A stretch of 64,000 bases of DNA from Streptomyces sp. TSRI0107 (GTDB lineage Bacteria > Actinomycetota > Actinomycetes > Streptomycetales > Streptomycetaceae), in NCBI RefSeq assembly GCF_001905845.1, contig NZ_LIVZ01000017.1, forward strand, positions 62,001-126,000. The letters run 5' to 3'. This document shows, piece after piece, positions 17,257 through 25,065 of the stretch. The notes under the pieces were generated by a model that made no database searches, was not told where the DNA came from, and saw only the letters and a list, made by a program, of their open reading frames with translations. The translations under genes and the position numbers were made by a program. Position 1 is the first letter of the stretch. Every line of letters begins with the position of its first letter.

Positions 17257-18101
17257 GCACCGCGGCGACCACGGAGACCAAGGAACTCGCCCCCGTCAGC
17301 GCCGAGTCACTGGCCGCGCTGCTGGTGGCGAAGGACCGGCCGCCGCGGCCGAGCGCCTGGTCGGCCTCGCTGACCTTCGGCTGGCGGGCGATCCTGAAGA
17401 TCAAGCATGTGCCCGAGCAGCTGTTCGACGTCACCGCGTTCCCGATCATGATGGTGCTGATGTACACGTACCTGTTCGGCGGCGCGCTGGCCGGGTCGCC
17501 GAAGGAGTACATCCAGTTCCTGCTGCCGGGCATCCTGGTGATGTCGGTCGTGATGATCACGATGTACACCGGCGTCTCGGTCAACACGGACATCGAGAAG
17601 GGCGTCTTCGACCGGTTCCGGTCACTTCCCATCTGGCGCCCGTCGACGATGGTGGGCTACCTCCTCGGCGACGCCCTGCGCTACACCATCGCGTCCGTGG
17701 TGATGCTCACCGTCGGCATCGTCCTCGGCTACCGCCCGGACGGCGGGATCGGCGGGGTGATCGCCGGCATCGCGCTGCTGATCGTCTTCTCCTTCGCGTT
17801 CTCCTGGATCTGGACGATGTTCGGGCTGATGCTGCGCACCGAGAAGTCGGTGATGGGCGTCAGCATGATGGTGATCTTCCCGCTGACCTTCCTGTCCAAC
17901 GTCTTCGTCGATCCGAGCACCATGCCCGGCTGGCTCCAGGCGTTCGTCAACAACAGCCCGGTCACCCATCTGGCCTCGGCGGTGCGCGAACTAATGGCGG
18001 GCAGCTGGCCGGCCGACGAGATCGCCTGGACGCTGGGATGGGCGGCGCTGTTCGTGCTGGTCTTCGGGCCGATCACGATGCGGCTCTACAACCGCAAGTA
18101 G
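17253..18101 (+). CDS. ABC-2 type permease (DrrB-type)
   Basis: 282 residues with about six membrane segments and the ABC-2 family pattern (VFDRFRSLPIWRPSTMVGYLLGD, then MFGLMLRTEKSVMG). The first 40 residues are a cytoplasmic tail rich in Ala and charged residues. It is the transmembrane partner of the preceding ATPase, coupled by a 4-bp overlap. Downstream lie three copies of a 25-bp repeat. Confidence 0.9.
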   Translation: MSTAATTETKELAPVSAESLAALLVAKDRPPRPSAWSASLTFGWRAILKIKHVPEQLFDVTAFPIMMVLMYTYLFGGALAGSPKEYIQFLLPGILVMSVVMITMYTGVSVNTDIEKGVFDRFRSLPIWRPSTMVGYLLGDALRYTIASVVMLTVGIVLGYRPDGGIGGVIAGIALLIVFSFAFSWIWTMFGLMLRTEKSVMGVSMMVIFPLTFLSNVFVDPSTMPGWLQAFVNNSPVTHLASAVRELMAGSWPADEIAWTLGWAALFVLVFGPITMRLYNRK

Positions 18102-18149
18102 CGGGTGCCGTCGCCGGCTTGGGCCCGCGCGCGGTCGCAGGCGCGGGTG

Positions 18150-18224
18150 GCGCGGGCCCGCCTCGGTGACAGAGGCACGGGCCCGCCCCGGTGACAGAGG
18201 CACGGGCCCGCCTCGGTGTCAGAG
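18150..18224. repeat. Three tandem 25-bp repeats at a convergent gene boundary
   Basis: Units at 18150-18174, 18175-18199 and 18200-18224 share G-C-(G/A)-CGGGCCCGCC(T/C)CGGTG(A/T)CAGAG with only 1-2 differences. The third unit contains the stop codon of the minus-strand RCK gene. Each includes the palindrome CGGGCCCG, so it may also act as a terminator. Confidence 0.88.
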
Positions 18225-18914
18225 CTGCGGGCCGCCCTCGGAGATCTCCCGCCAGTGGTGCAGGCCGTGCCGGTCCTCCGGTGCGACCGCCGGCACGATG
18301 GTGATCACCCGGTCCGTCAGCTCCAGCCCGCCGACGGCCGGATCGTCGTAGCCGAGCACCCGGTGCCCGCGGACGACGCTCACCACCAGTTCCTCCGTCT
18401 CACGCGGGCTGCGGCCCACCTCGGCCCGGGTGACGGGCCGCTCGACGATCTCCAGCCCGCTGCCCTGCCGGATCAGGTCCTCCATCACCAGGCCCGCCGC
18501 CGGGCTGAGCACGGACAGTCCCAGCAGCCGTCCGGCCGCCCCTGCGCTGGTGATCACCTCGTCCGCGCCGGACTGCTTCAGCAGCGGCGCGTTCTCCTCC
18601 TCGCGCACCGCGGCCACGATCTTCGCACCGGCGTTGAGCTGCCGCGCCGTCAACGCCACCAGTACGGCCGTGTCGTCCCGCTGGGTGGCGATGATGATCT
18701 GGCCGGCCCGCTGCACCTCGGCCCGCTTCAGCACCTCGCTGCGGGTCGCGTCGCCCACGACTCCGCCGTAGCCCTCGGTCGTCGCGGCGTCGATCGCCTT
18801 GCTGCTCGGATCGATCACGACGACCCGCTCCTTGCGCAGACCGGTGGCGCAGACGGCGCGGATCGCCGACCGCCCCTTCGTACCGAAGCCGACGACGACG
18901 GTGTGATCCCGCAA
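18219..18914 (-). CDS. Stand-alone RCK (TrkA-N/TrkA-C) protein
   Basis: 231 residues. It starts directly at the first strand of an RCK Rossmann fold (HTVVVGFGTKGRSAIRAV) and continues through TrkA-C-like sequence, with no membrane segment. It is clearly paralogous to the RCK half of the divergent potassium channel next door: both have GTKGR, LTARQLN, LLKQSGAD, AAGRLLG-type and PRE(T/C)-like blocks in the same order. The TTG start has GGAGG about 7 nt upstream. It might bind nucleotide and gate a channel in trans, or be a channel that lost its pore. There is no room for pore helices upstream. Confidence 0.82.
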   Translation of the reverse strand: MRDHTVVVGFGTKGRSAIRAVCATGLRKERVVVIDPSSKAIDAATTEGYGGVVGDATRSEVLKRAEVQRAGQIIIATQRDDTAVLVALTARQLNAGAKIVAAVREEENAPLLKQSGADEVITSAGAAGRLLGLSVLSPAAGLVMEDLIRQGSGLEIVERPVTRAEVGRSPRETEELVVSVVRGHRVLGYDDPAVGGLELTDRVITIVPAVAPEDRHGLHHWREISEGGPQL

Positions 18915-19002
18915 GATGGGCCTCCAGCGTGTGGTTTGTGACGGACGGGAGATCGTCAGGAACCATGGTGCCGACTGTCCGGATCAGCATCCCAGGGGGC
19001 AC

Positions 19003-20121
19003 ATGATGAAGGGCGACGAACAGCCGCATACCCAGCGGACGGGGGCACCCCTCCTACGGGCCCTCTGGTACCGCTCGCGCAAGGAGGCCCGCGACGACGT
19101 CGAGGCCGGCCGCGCGATCACCATGCCCACACAGAGTGTGGTCCCGCCGCTCCAGCAAGTGATCAAACGCCTGGTCATGGCGTTGACGGTGCTGGTCATA
19201 ACGGTGATGATCGTCTATTTCGACCGTTCGGGCTACACCGACAACTCCGACGGCTCCGTCGACTTCATCGACGCGGCGTACTACGCCACCGTCACCCTCT
19301 CCACCACCGGCTACGGCGACATCACCCCGGTGAGCGACAGCGCCCGGCTCATCAACATCTTCGTCATCACCCCGCTGCGGGTGCTGTTCCTGATCATCCT
19401 CGTCGGCACCACCCTGGAAGTCCTCACCGAACGCACCCGCCAGCAGGTCCGTGTCCACCGCTGGCGTTCCCGGACCCGGAACCACGTGGTGGTCATCGGT
19501 TACGGCACCAAGGGCCGCCATGCCGTCCGGACCCTGGTCGGGCAGGGCATCGGCAAGGACCGGATCGTCGTCGTGGACGCCCAGACCAAGGCGGTGACCG
19601 CGGCCGGCGACGACGGACTCGTGGCGGTCACCGGGGACGCCACGCTCACGGACACCCTGCTCAAGGCCGAGTTGCAGCGCGCCTCCCAGGTGATCGTCGC
19701 CCCGCAGCGGGACGAGACGGCCACGCTGATCACCCTCACCGCCCGGCAGCTGAACCGGCGGGCGACGATCGTCGTGGCCGTCCGGGAGGACGAGAACGTG
19801 CCGCTGCTGAAGCAGTCCGGCGCGGACACCGTGGTCACCAGCTCCAGCTCCGCCGGCCGTCTGCTCGGCACGTTCATGGCCAGCCCGCCCACCGCCCGGA
19901 CGCTGGAGGATCTGATGACCCTCGGCAGCGGCCTGGACCTCATCGAGCGGACCGTCACCCCACAGGAGGTGGGCCGCACACCGCGCGAGTGCGACGACCT
20001 GGTCCTGGCGATCGTCCGGGACCGGAAGCGACTGGACTACGCCGTCGGCTGGCAGACCGAGCTGCGCGCCGGGGACCGGGTGATCGCCGTGAGCCGGCCG
20101 GTGACGGAGGCCGCCGAGTAG
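19003..20121 (+). CDS. Two-TM potassium channel with C-terminal RCK domain
   Basis: 372 residues. TM1 near residues 56-73, pore loop with the potassium selectivity filter TTGYGD at 101-106, TM2 near 116-140, then an RCK domain with the GYGTKGRH nucleotide loop at about 167-174. Such channels form tetramers in the membrane, with an octameric RCK gating ring. AGGGGG lies 3 nt before the first ATG and 6 nt before an adjacent second ATG, so the real start may be at 19006. It is divergent from the stand-alone RCK gene. Confidence 0.92.
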   Translation: MMKGDEQPHTQRTGAPLLRALWYRSRKEARDDVEAGRAITMPTQSVVPPLQQVIKRLVMALTVLVITVMIVYFDRSGYTDNSDGSVDFIDAAYYATVTLSTTGYGDITPVSDSARLINIFVITPLRVLFLIILVGTTLEVLTERTRQQVRVHRWRSRTRNHVVVIGYGTKGRHAVRTLVGQGIGKDRIVVVDAQTKAVTAAGDDGLVAVTGDATLTDTLLKAELQRASQVIVAPQRDETATLITLTARQLNRRATIVVAVREDENVPLLKQSGADTVVTSSSSAGRLLGTFMASPPTARTLEDLMTLGSGLDLIERTVTPQEVGRTPRECDDLVLAIVRDRKRLDYAVGWQTELRAGDRVIAVSRPVTEAAE

Positions 20122-20155
20122 GGCGGTGCGGCCCGTAGGGCCGGTGTGGGGGCGT

Positions 20156-20169
20156 GTTTCACGTGAAAC
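20156..20169. other. parS: parS centromere site (perfect)
   Basis: GTTTCACGTGAAAC, the 14-bp palindrome bound by ParB in Streptomyces and many other bacteria. It overlaps the last codons and stop codon of the moeA-like gene (the TGA is part of the site). Streptomyces parS sites cluster around oriC, which agrees with the gene content here. Confidence 0.93.
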
Positions 20170-21613
20170 ATCCCCCGATCCCCGCCGTCGCCCACGGCAG
20201 GTCCAGGATCTCCGCCTCCTGGCCGGGCTCGGCCCCGCCCGGGGGTACGACGGCCAGCGCGTCGGCCGCCGCGACGCCCCGCAGCATCGCCGGGCCGTTG
20301 TAGTGCAGCGGCACCGCCCGGTCGCCGCGCAGGGTGACCGGGATGAGGCGGGTGTCGTGCGGGTGCCCGTGGGCCCCGTCCTTCAGCGGCAGCGCGTACC
20401 GCTCCAGGGACGGGCGGCCGGCCAGGGCGCGCAGCAGCGGCTCGGCGAGGGTCAGCAGGCCGGAGACGGCGGCGAGCGGGTTGCCGGGCAGGCCGACGAG
20501 GTGCTGGTGCTCCTTGAGGCGGGCGAGCAGCATCGGGTGGCCGGGGCGCACCTTGACGCCGTTGACCAGCAGTTCCGCGCCGATGCGGCGCAGGGTGGGG
20601 TGGACGTGGTCGACGGGGCCCGCGGCGGTGCCGCCGGTGGTGACGATCAGGTCGGCCTTGCTGCCGGTGATCGCCCGGTGCAGGGCCTTCGCGTCGTCCC
20701 CGAGCCGCCGCACCGAGGTGACCTCGGCGCCGAGCGCCCGCAGCCAGGGCGGCAGCATGGGGCCGAGCGCGTCCCGGATCAGGCCGTCGTGGGGAAGGCC
20801 CTCGGTGAGGAGTTCGTCGCCGAGGATCAGGACGTCGACGCGGGGGCGGGGCACCACCGTGAGGGTGTCGTATCCGGCGGCCGCGGCGAGGCCGAGGACG
20901 GCGGGGGTGATCAGCGTGCCGGCCGGCAGCAGCTGGTCTCCGCTGCGGCACTCCTGGCCGCGGGGGCGGATGTCCTGGCCGTGGCCGACCTCCCGGGTGG
21001 GGTGCAGCCGGCCCTTGTCGTCGGTGATGCCGTGCTCGCTGCGCAGGACCGCCGTGGTGTCCGGCGGGATCCGGGCGCCGGTGGCGATCCCGACCGCCTC
21101 GCCGTCGGCGAGCCGCGCGGGCCCCGCGTGCCCGGCCAGCACTCCCTCGTCGCGCAGCGCCCACGGCCCGGGCCCGGCGACGGCCCAGCCGTCCATCGCC
21201 GAGGTGTCGAACGAGGGCAGGTCGGTGAGGGCGGCCAAGGGGGCGGCCAGGACCAGGCCCAGGGCGGCGTCGAGCGGCACCGAGGCGGGGGACCGGGGTT
21301 CGGCGGGAGCGCCGGTGCGGTCGGCGCGCTCGTTGCGGCCGACGGGAGCGTCGGCGCCGGTGCTGTGCGGGCGGAGGCCTCGTCCGGCCCGCTCGGCGAT
21401 CGCGCGGGCCTCCGGCCAGGGGGTGGCGCGGTGGTGGGCATCCGGCTTGGGGGAGGCGGCTGGCGCGGTGGCGGGCGCGGTGGCCGGCGCCTCCCGGCCC
21501 GTCGGGGCGGTGACGTGGCCGTCTCGGCCGTGTGCCTTCTTCACGAGGGCCAGTGCCTCCTCGACGTCGAGGTCGTCGGCTTCCCCGCCGGTCCGGACGC
21601 CGGGGGCGGTCAT
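20159..21613 (-). CDS. moeA: Molybdopterin molybdenumtransferase-like protein (MoeA family)
   Basis: 484 residues against about 400 for typical MoeA. The first 110 or so residues include a low-complexity Ala/Pro/Thr stretch (APATAPATAPAASPKPD). The MoeA core then shows SAMDGWAV, GDELLTEGL and the C-terminal GLPGNPLAAVSG. The usual SGGVSxGxxD block reads TTGGTAAGPVDH, so a conserved serine and acidic pattern is altered and the activity may differ. The role would be inserting molybdate into adenylated molybdopterin. It overlaps mobA by 4 bp (ATGA). A parS site covers its stop codon. Confidence 0.82.
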   Translation of the reverse strand: MTAPGVRTGGEADDLDVEEALALVKKAHGRDGHVTAPTGREAPATAPATAPAASPKPDAHHRATPWPEARAIAERAGRGLRPHSTGADAPVGRNERADRTGAPAEPRSPASVPLDAALGLVLAAPLAALTDLPSFDTSAMDGWAVAGPGPWALRDEGVLAGHAGPARLADGEAVGIATGARIPPDTTAVLRSEHGITDDKGRLHPTREVGHGQDIRPRGQECRSGDQLLPAGTLITPAVLGLAAAAGYDTLTVVPRPRVDVLILGDELLTEGLPHDGLIRDALGPMLPPWLRALGAEVTSVRRLGDDAKALHRAITGSKADLIVTTGGTAAGPVDHVHPTLRRIGAELLVNGVKVRPGHPMLLARLKEHQHLVGLPGNPLAAVSGLLTLAEPLLRALAGRPSLERYALPLKDGAHGHPHDTRLIPVTLRGDRAVPLHYNGPAMLRGVAAADALAVVPPGGAEPGQEAEILDLPWATAGIGGCFT

Positions 21614-22521
21614 CCGGCGTCCGGACGCGTGTCGGCCCCTGCGGCGGTTTCCTCGTCCGCCCAGCGCTGGGCCAGGGCGGCGGCCTTGCGGGCGGCCTCG
21701 GCGACGGCCTCGGGACCGCCCCCGGCGCGGGCGGCGGCGTAGCCGACGAGGAAGGTGGTCAGCGGGGCGGCGGGACGCGCCACACCGTGGGCTGCGTCGC
21801 GGGCCAGGTCGAGCAGGACGCCGGTGTCGACATCGAGGTCGATGCCCAGCTCGTCCTTGACCGCGGAGATCCATTCGTCCAACACGTGATCATGCTCCCT
21901 GATGCGTGCCCTTGCGGTGGCGATGTCGTCCCAGGTGTCGCAGTCAAAGGAGGCGACGGGGCCCGGGACCCGGGTGAGGTCGAGAGCGCCGGTCAGCCGG
22001 CGCAGCGGCAGCCCGGTGAGCGAGCCGTGCGCGGCGGTGAGCGCGGTCAGCTCGCGGCGCAGGGCGGCCGCGCGGTAGACGGCGACCAGCGGCTGGTCGC
22101 GGCCGTCGGCGTCGGTGAGCAGCGCGCCGTCGGCACCGCCCGCGTCCAGGGCGGCGCGCAGCCGCCGTACCGTGCCCTCGTCGAGGAACGGCAGGTCCGC
22201 GGAGAGCACCACGACGTGCTCGGCGGTGGTGTGCCGCAGCCCGGCGTCGAGCGCGGCGAGCGGGCCCGCGCCGGGCGGGTCCTCGCGGGCCCAGGTCACC
22301 GGCCGCGCGGTGGGGCGCGGGGCGGCGACGACGACGGTGGTGCGGGCCTCGGCACAGGCGGCGAGGACACGGTCGAGCAGGGGCCGCCCGCCCACCCGCA
22401 CGGCGGGCTTGTCGGCACCGCCGAGCCGCCGCGCGGCTCCCCCGGCGAGCACGACGGCGTCGTGGACGGCGACGTCGTGGACGGCGGCGTCGGGCGCGGT
22501 CGGAGCCCTGTTCGAGGTCAT
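21610..22521 (-). CDS. mobA: Molybdenum cofactor guanylyltransferase with C-terminal DUF6457-like domain
   Basis: 303 residues. The N-terminal nucleotidyltransferase has the GTP-binding loop LAGGAARRLGGADKP and the metal motif LSADLPFLD. A second domain of about 85 residues (LDEWISAVKDELGIDLDVDT onward) matches the small helical domain often fused or linked to MobA in actinobacteria. It links GMP to molybdopterin to give the bis-MGD precursor. The preceding region has no clear Shine-Dalgarno, so leaderless translation is possible. It is coupled to the moeA-like gene. Confidence 0.85.
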   Translation of the reverse strand: MTSNRAPTAPDAAVHDVAVHDAVVLAGGAARRLGGADKPAVRVGGRPLLDRVLAACAEARTTVVVAAPRPTARPVTWAREDPPGAGPLAALDAGLRHTTAEHVVVLSADLPFLDEGTVRRLRAALDAGGADGALLTDADGRDQPLVAVYRAAALRRELTALTAAHGSLTGLPLRRLTGALDLTRVPGPVASFDCDTWDDIATARARIREHDHVLDEWISAVKDELGIDLDVDTGVLLDLARDAAHGVARPAAPLTTFLVGYAAARAGGGPEAVAEAARKAAALAQRWADEETAAGADTRPDAG

Positions 22522-22551
22522 GTCCCGAGTATGAGCGCCGCAAAGATCGTT

Positions 22552-22600
22552 GCCACCCCTGCGCACAGCATGTGGACAGCACGGCTGTGGCAGGGGTGGC
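22552..22600 (-). terminator. Terminator after bkd set 2
   Basis: A long interrupted stem: outer arms GCCACCCCTG/CAGGGGTGGC, inner arms CACAGC/GCTGTG. It lies 18 bp past the E2 stop and before mobA. The loop contains the DnaA-box-like CTGTCCACA (reverse strand). Confidence 0.75.
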
Positions 22601-22618
22601 GGGAGTGGGGGCAATCAG

Positions 22619-24061
22619 TCACAGGGTGCGCAGCAGCACCGCCGGCTGTTCGACGCAGTCCGCGACGTAGCGCAGGAAGCCGCCCGCCGTGCCGCCGTCG
22701 CAGACCCGGTGGTCGAAGGTCAGCGACAGCTGGACGACCTGGCGGACCGCCAGCTCGCCCTCGTGCACCCACGGCTTGGGGACGATGCGGCCGACGCCGA
22801 GCATGGCCGCCTCAGGGTGGTTGATGATCGGCGTGGAGCCGTCGACGCCGAACACGCCGTAGTTGTTCAGCGTGAAGGTGCCGCCGGTCAGGTCCCCGGG
22901 TGTCAGGGTCCCGGTCCGGGCCGCCTCGGTCAGCCGGGCGAACTCCGCGGTCAGGCCCTCGGCGTCGCGGGCGTGCGCGTCCCGGACGACGGGGACGACG
23001 AGACCCCGGTCGGTCTGCGCGGCGAAGCCCAGGTGGACGTGGTCGAGCTGGACGACCTCGCGGGCGGCCAGGTCGACGGTGGAGTTCAGCTCGGGGTAGC
23101 GGGCGAGCGCGGCGGTGCAGATCCGGGCCAGCAGGGCGAGCAGGGAGATCTTCGGTCCGCCGGCCGCGTTCATCGCGGCCCGGGCCCGCATCAGCTCGGT
23201 CGCGTCGGCGTCCACCCAGCAGGTGGCGTCCGGGATTTCGCGCCGGCTGCGGGACAGCTTGTCGGCGACGGCGCCGCGCACCCCCTTCAGCGGTAGGCGG
23301 GTGCCCCCGCCGAGAGCCGCGGAGGCGGCGGGCGGGGCCGTGGCGGCGGGCTGGGGGACCGCGCGCACGGGCGTCCCGGCCTGCGGGGCCGCCGTACGGC
23401 CGCCCTGTGCCGCGGCAGCGCGCAGGGCGTACTCCACGTCCGCGCGCAGGATCAGCCCGTCCGGGCCGGAGCCGGTCATCTCCCGCAGGTCCAGCCCGTT
23501 CTCGCGGGCGAGCCGGCGGACGAGGGGGGAGATCACCGGGATGGGGCCGTCGCCGTTGACGCGGCCGCCTTCGTGGGCGGCCGAGGGCTCGGGGGCCTGC
23601 GGGGGAGCGCTCCGCACCGCGGGTTCCGGGGCCCGCGGGGGCGTGGCGGCGGCCGGCTGCTGCGGACGGACCCTCGGGCGGCGGGCCGGGGGCGCGCCCG
23701 TGCCGTAGCCGACGAGGACGTTGCCGGAGCCCTCGCTCCCGCCCGCCGGGCCTTCGGCGCTCTCGGCCGCACCGCCCGGGGCCGGGGCCTCTGAGGCCAG
23801 GCCCTCGGAGGCGGGGGCGCCGACCGCGACCGTGATCAGGGGCGCCCCGACGGGCAGCTCGGTGCCCTCCTCGCCGAAGCGGGCGGTGACGACACCGCCG
23901 TAGGGGCAGGGGACCTCGACCATCGCCTTGGCCGTCTCGACCTCGACGACCGGCTGGTCGACGGCGACGACGTCGCCGACCTGCACCAGCCAGCGCACGA
24001 TCTCCGCCTCGGTGAGCCCCTCGCCGAGGTCGGGGAGCTTGAACTCCAGCACCTGTGCCAT
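22619..24061 (-). CDS. bkdC: Branched-chain alpha-keto acid dehydrogenase E2, set 2
   Basis: 480 residues. Lipoyl domain with VVEVETAKAMVEVP, a Pro/Ala-rich linker, subunit-binding domain (VRRLARENGLDLREM) and acyltransferase domain with LTFDHRVCDGG near the C-terminus. The domain order matches the set 1 E2, but the linker is wholly different. Its ATG shares one base with the stop of E1 beta (TGATG). It is last in the operon and followed by a strong hairpin. Confidence 0.92.
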   Translation of the reverse strand: MAQVLEFKLPDLGEGLTEAEIVRWLVQVGDVVAVDQPVVEVETAKAMVEVPCPYGGVVTARFGEEGTELPVGAPLITVAVGAPASEGLASEAPAPGGAAESAEGPAGGSEGSGNVLVGYGTGAPPARRPRVRPQQPAAATPPRAPEPAVRSAPPQAPEPSAAHEGGRVNGDGPIPVISPLVRRLARENGLDLREMTGSGPDGLILRADVEYALRAAAAQGGRTAAPQAGTPVRAVPQPAATAPPAASAALGGGTRLPLKGVRGAVADKLSRSRREIPDATCWVDADATELMRARAAMNAAGGPKISLLALLARICTAALARYPELNSTVDLAAREVVQLDHVHLGFAAQTDRGLVVPVVRDAHARDAEGLTAEFARLTEAARTGTLTPGDLTGGTFTLNNYGVFGVDGSTPIINHPEAAMLGVGRIVPKPWVHEGELAVRQVVQLSLTFDHRVCDGGTAGGFLRYVADCVEQPAVLLRTL

Positions 24062-25065
24062 CAGCTCTCGGCCTCCCATTGCAGACGCGCCACGGCGTCC
24101 AGGATCCGGTCGACGCCGGGCAAATGATGCCGCTCCAGCATGGGCGGCGGATAGGGGATGTCGAAACCGGCCACCCGCAGCACCGGCGCCTCCAGGTGGT
24201 GGAAGCAGCGCTCGGTGACCCGGGAGGCGATCTCCCCGCCCGGCCCGCCGAAGCCGCCCGACTCGTGGACGACGACGGCCCGCCCGGTCCGCCGTACCGA
24301 GGCGCAGACCGTCTCGTCGTCGAACGGCACCAGGGAGCGCAGGTCGACCACTTCCAGGTCCCACCCCTCGGCCCGCGCGGCCTCGGCGGCTTCCAGGCAG
24401 ACGGGCACCGACGGGCCGTACGTGATGAGCGTGGCGCTGCGGCCCGGACGCCGCACCACCGCGCGGCCGATGGGGTCGACGGACTGCGGCTGCTCCGGGT
24501 TCCAGGAGTCCTTCGACCAGTACAGCCGCTTGGGCTCCAGGAAGACGACCGGGTCGTCGGAGGCGATGGCGGCGCGCAGCAGGCCGTAGGCGTCGGCGAC
24601 GGTGGCGGGCGTGACGACGTGCAGTCCCGGGGTCGCCATGTAGTAGGCCTCGGAGGAGTCACTGTGGTGCTCGACGCCGCCGATGCCGCCGCCGTAGGGG
24701 ACGCGGACGGTGATCGGGAGCGGCATCTTCCCGCGGGTGCGGTTGCGCATCCGGGCGACATGGCTGATCAGCTGCTCGAACGCCGGGTAGGCGAAGGCGT
24801 CGAACTGCATCTCCACGACCGGTCGCAGCCCGTACATGGCCATGCCGACGGCGGTGCCGAGGATGCCGGCCTCGGCGAGCGGGGTGTCGGTGCAGCGGTC
24901 CTCGCCGAACTCCTTGGCGAGTCCGTCCGTGACTCGGAAGACACCGCCGAGGGTGCCGACGTCCTCGCCGAGGACGTGCACGGCCGGGTCGGCGGCCATG
25001 GCGTCGCGCAGCGCCCGCGTGAGGGCCTGCGCCATGGTGGCCGGCTTGACGGCGACGGTGGTCAT
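24061..25065 (-). CDS. bkdB: Branched-chain alpha-keto acid dehydrogenase E1 beta, set 2
   Basis: 334 residues. Shared blocks with the set 1 beta subunit include GEDVGTLGGVFRVTDGLAKE, DTPLAEAGILG, VPYGGGIGGVEHHSDSSEA and the C-terminal EAPVLRVAGFDIPYPPP. It forms the alpha2-beta2 decarboxylase with the next gene upstream. ATGA overlap with E1 alpha. Confidence 0.92.
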   Translation of the reverse strand: MTTVAVKPATMAQALTRALRDAMAADPAVHVLGEDVGTLGGVFRVTDGLAKEFGEDRCTDTPLAEAGILGTAVGMAMYGLRPVVEMQFDAFAYPAFEQLISHVARMRNRTRGKMPLPITVRVPYGGGIGGVEHHSDSSEAYYMATPGLHVVTPATVADAYGLLRAAIASDDPVVFLEPKRLYWSKDSWNPEQPQSVDPIGRAVVRRPGRSATLITYGPSVPVCLEAAEAARAEGWDLEVVDLRSLVPFDDETVCASVRRTGRAVVVHESGGFGGPGGEIASRVTERCFHHLEAPVLRVAGFDIPYPPPMLERHHLPGVDRILDAVARLQWEAES

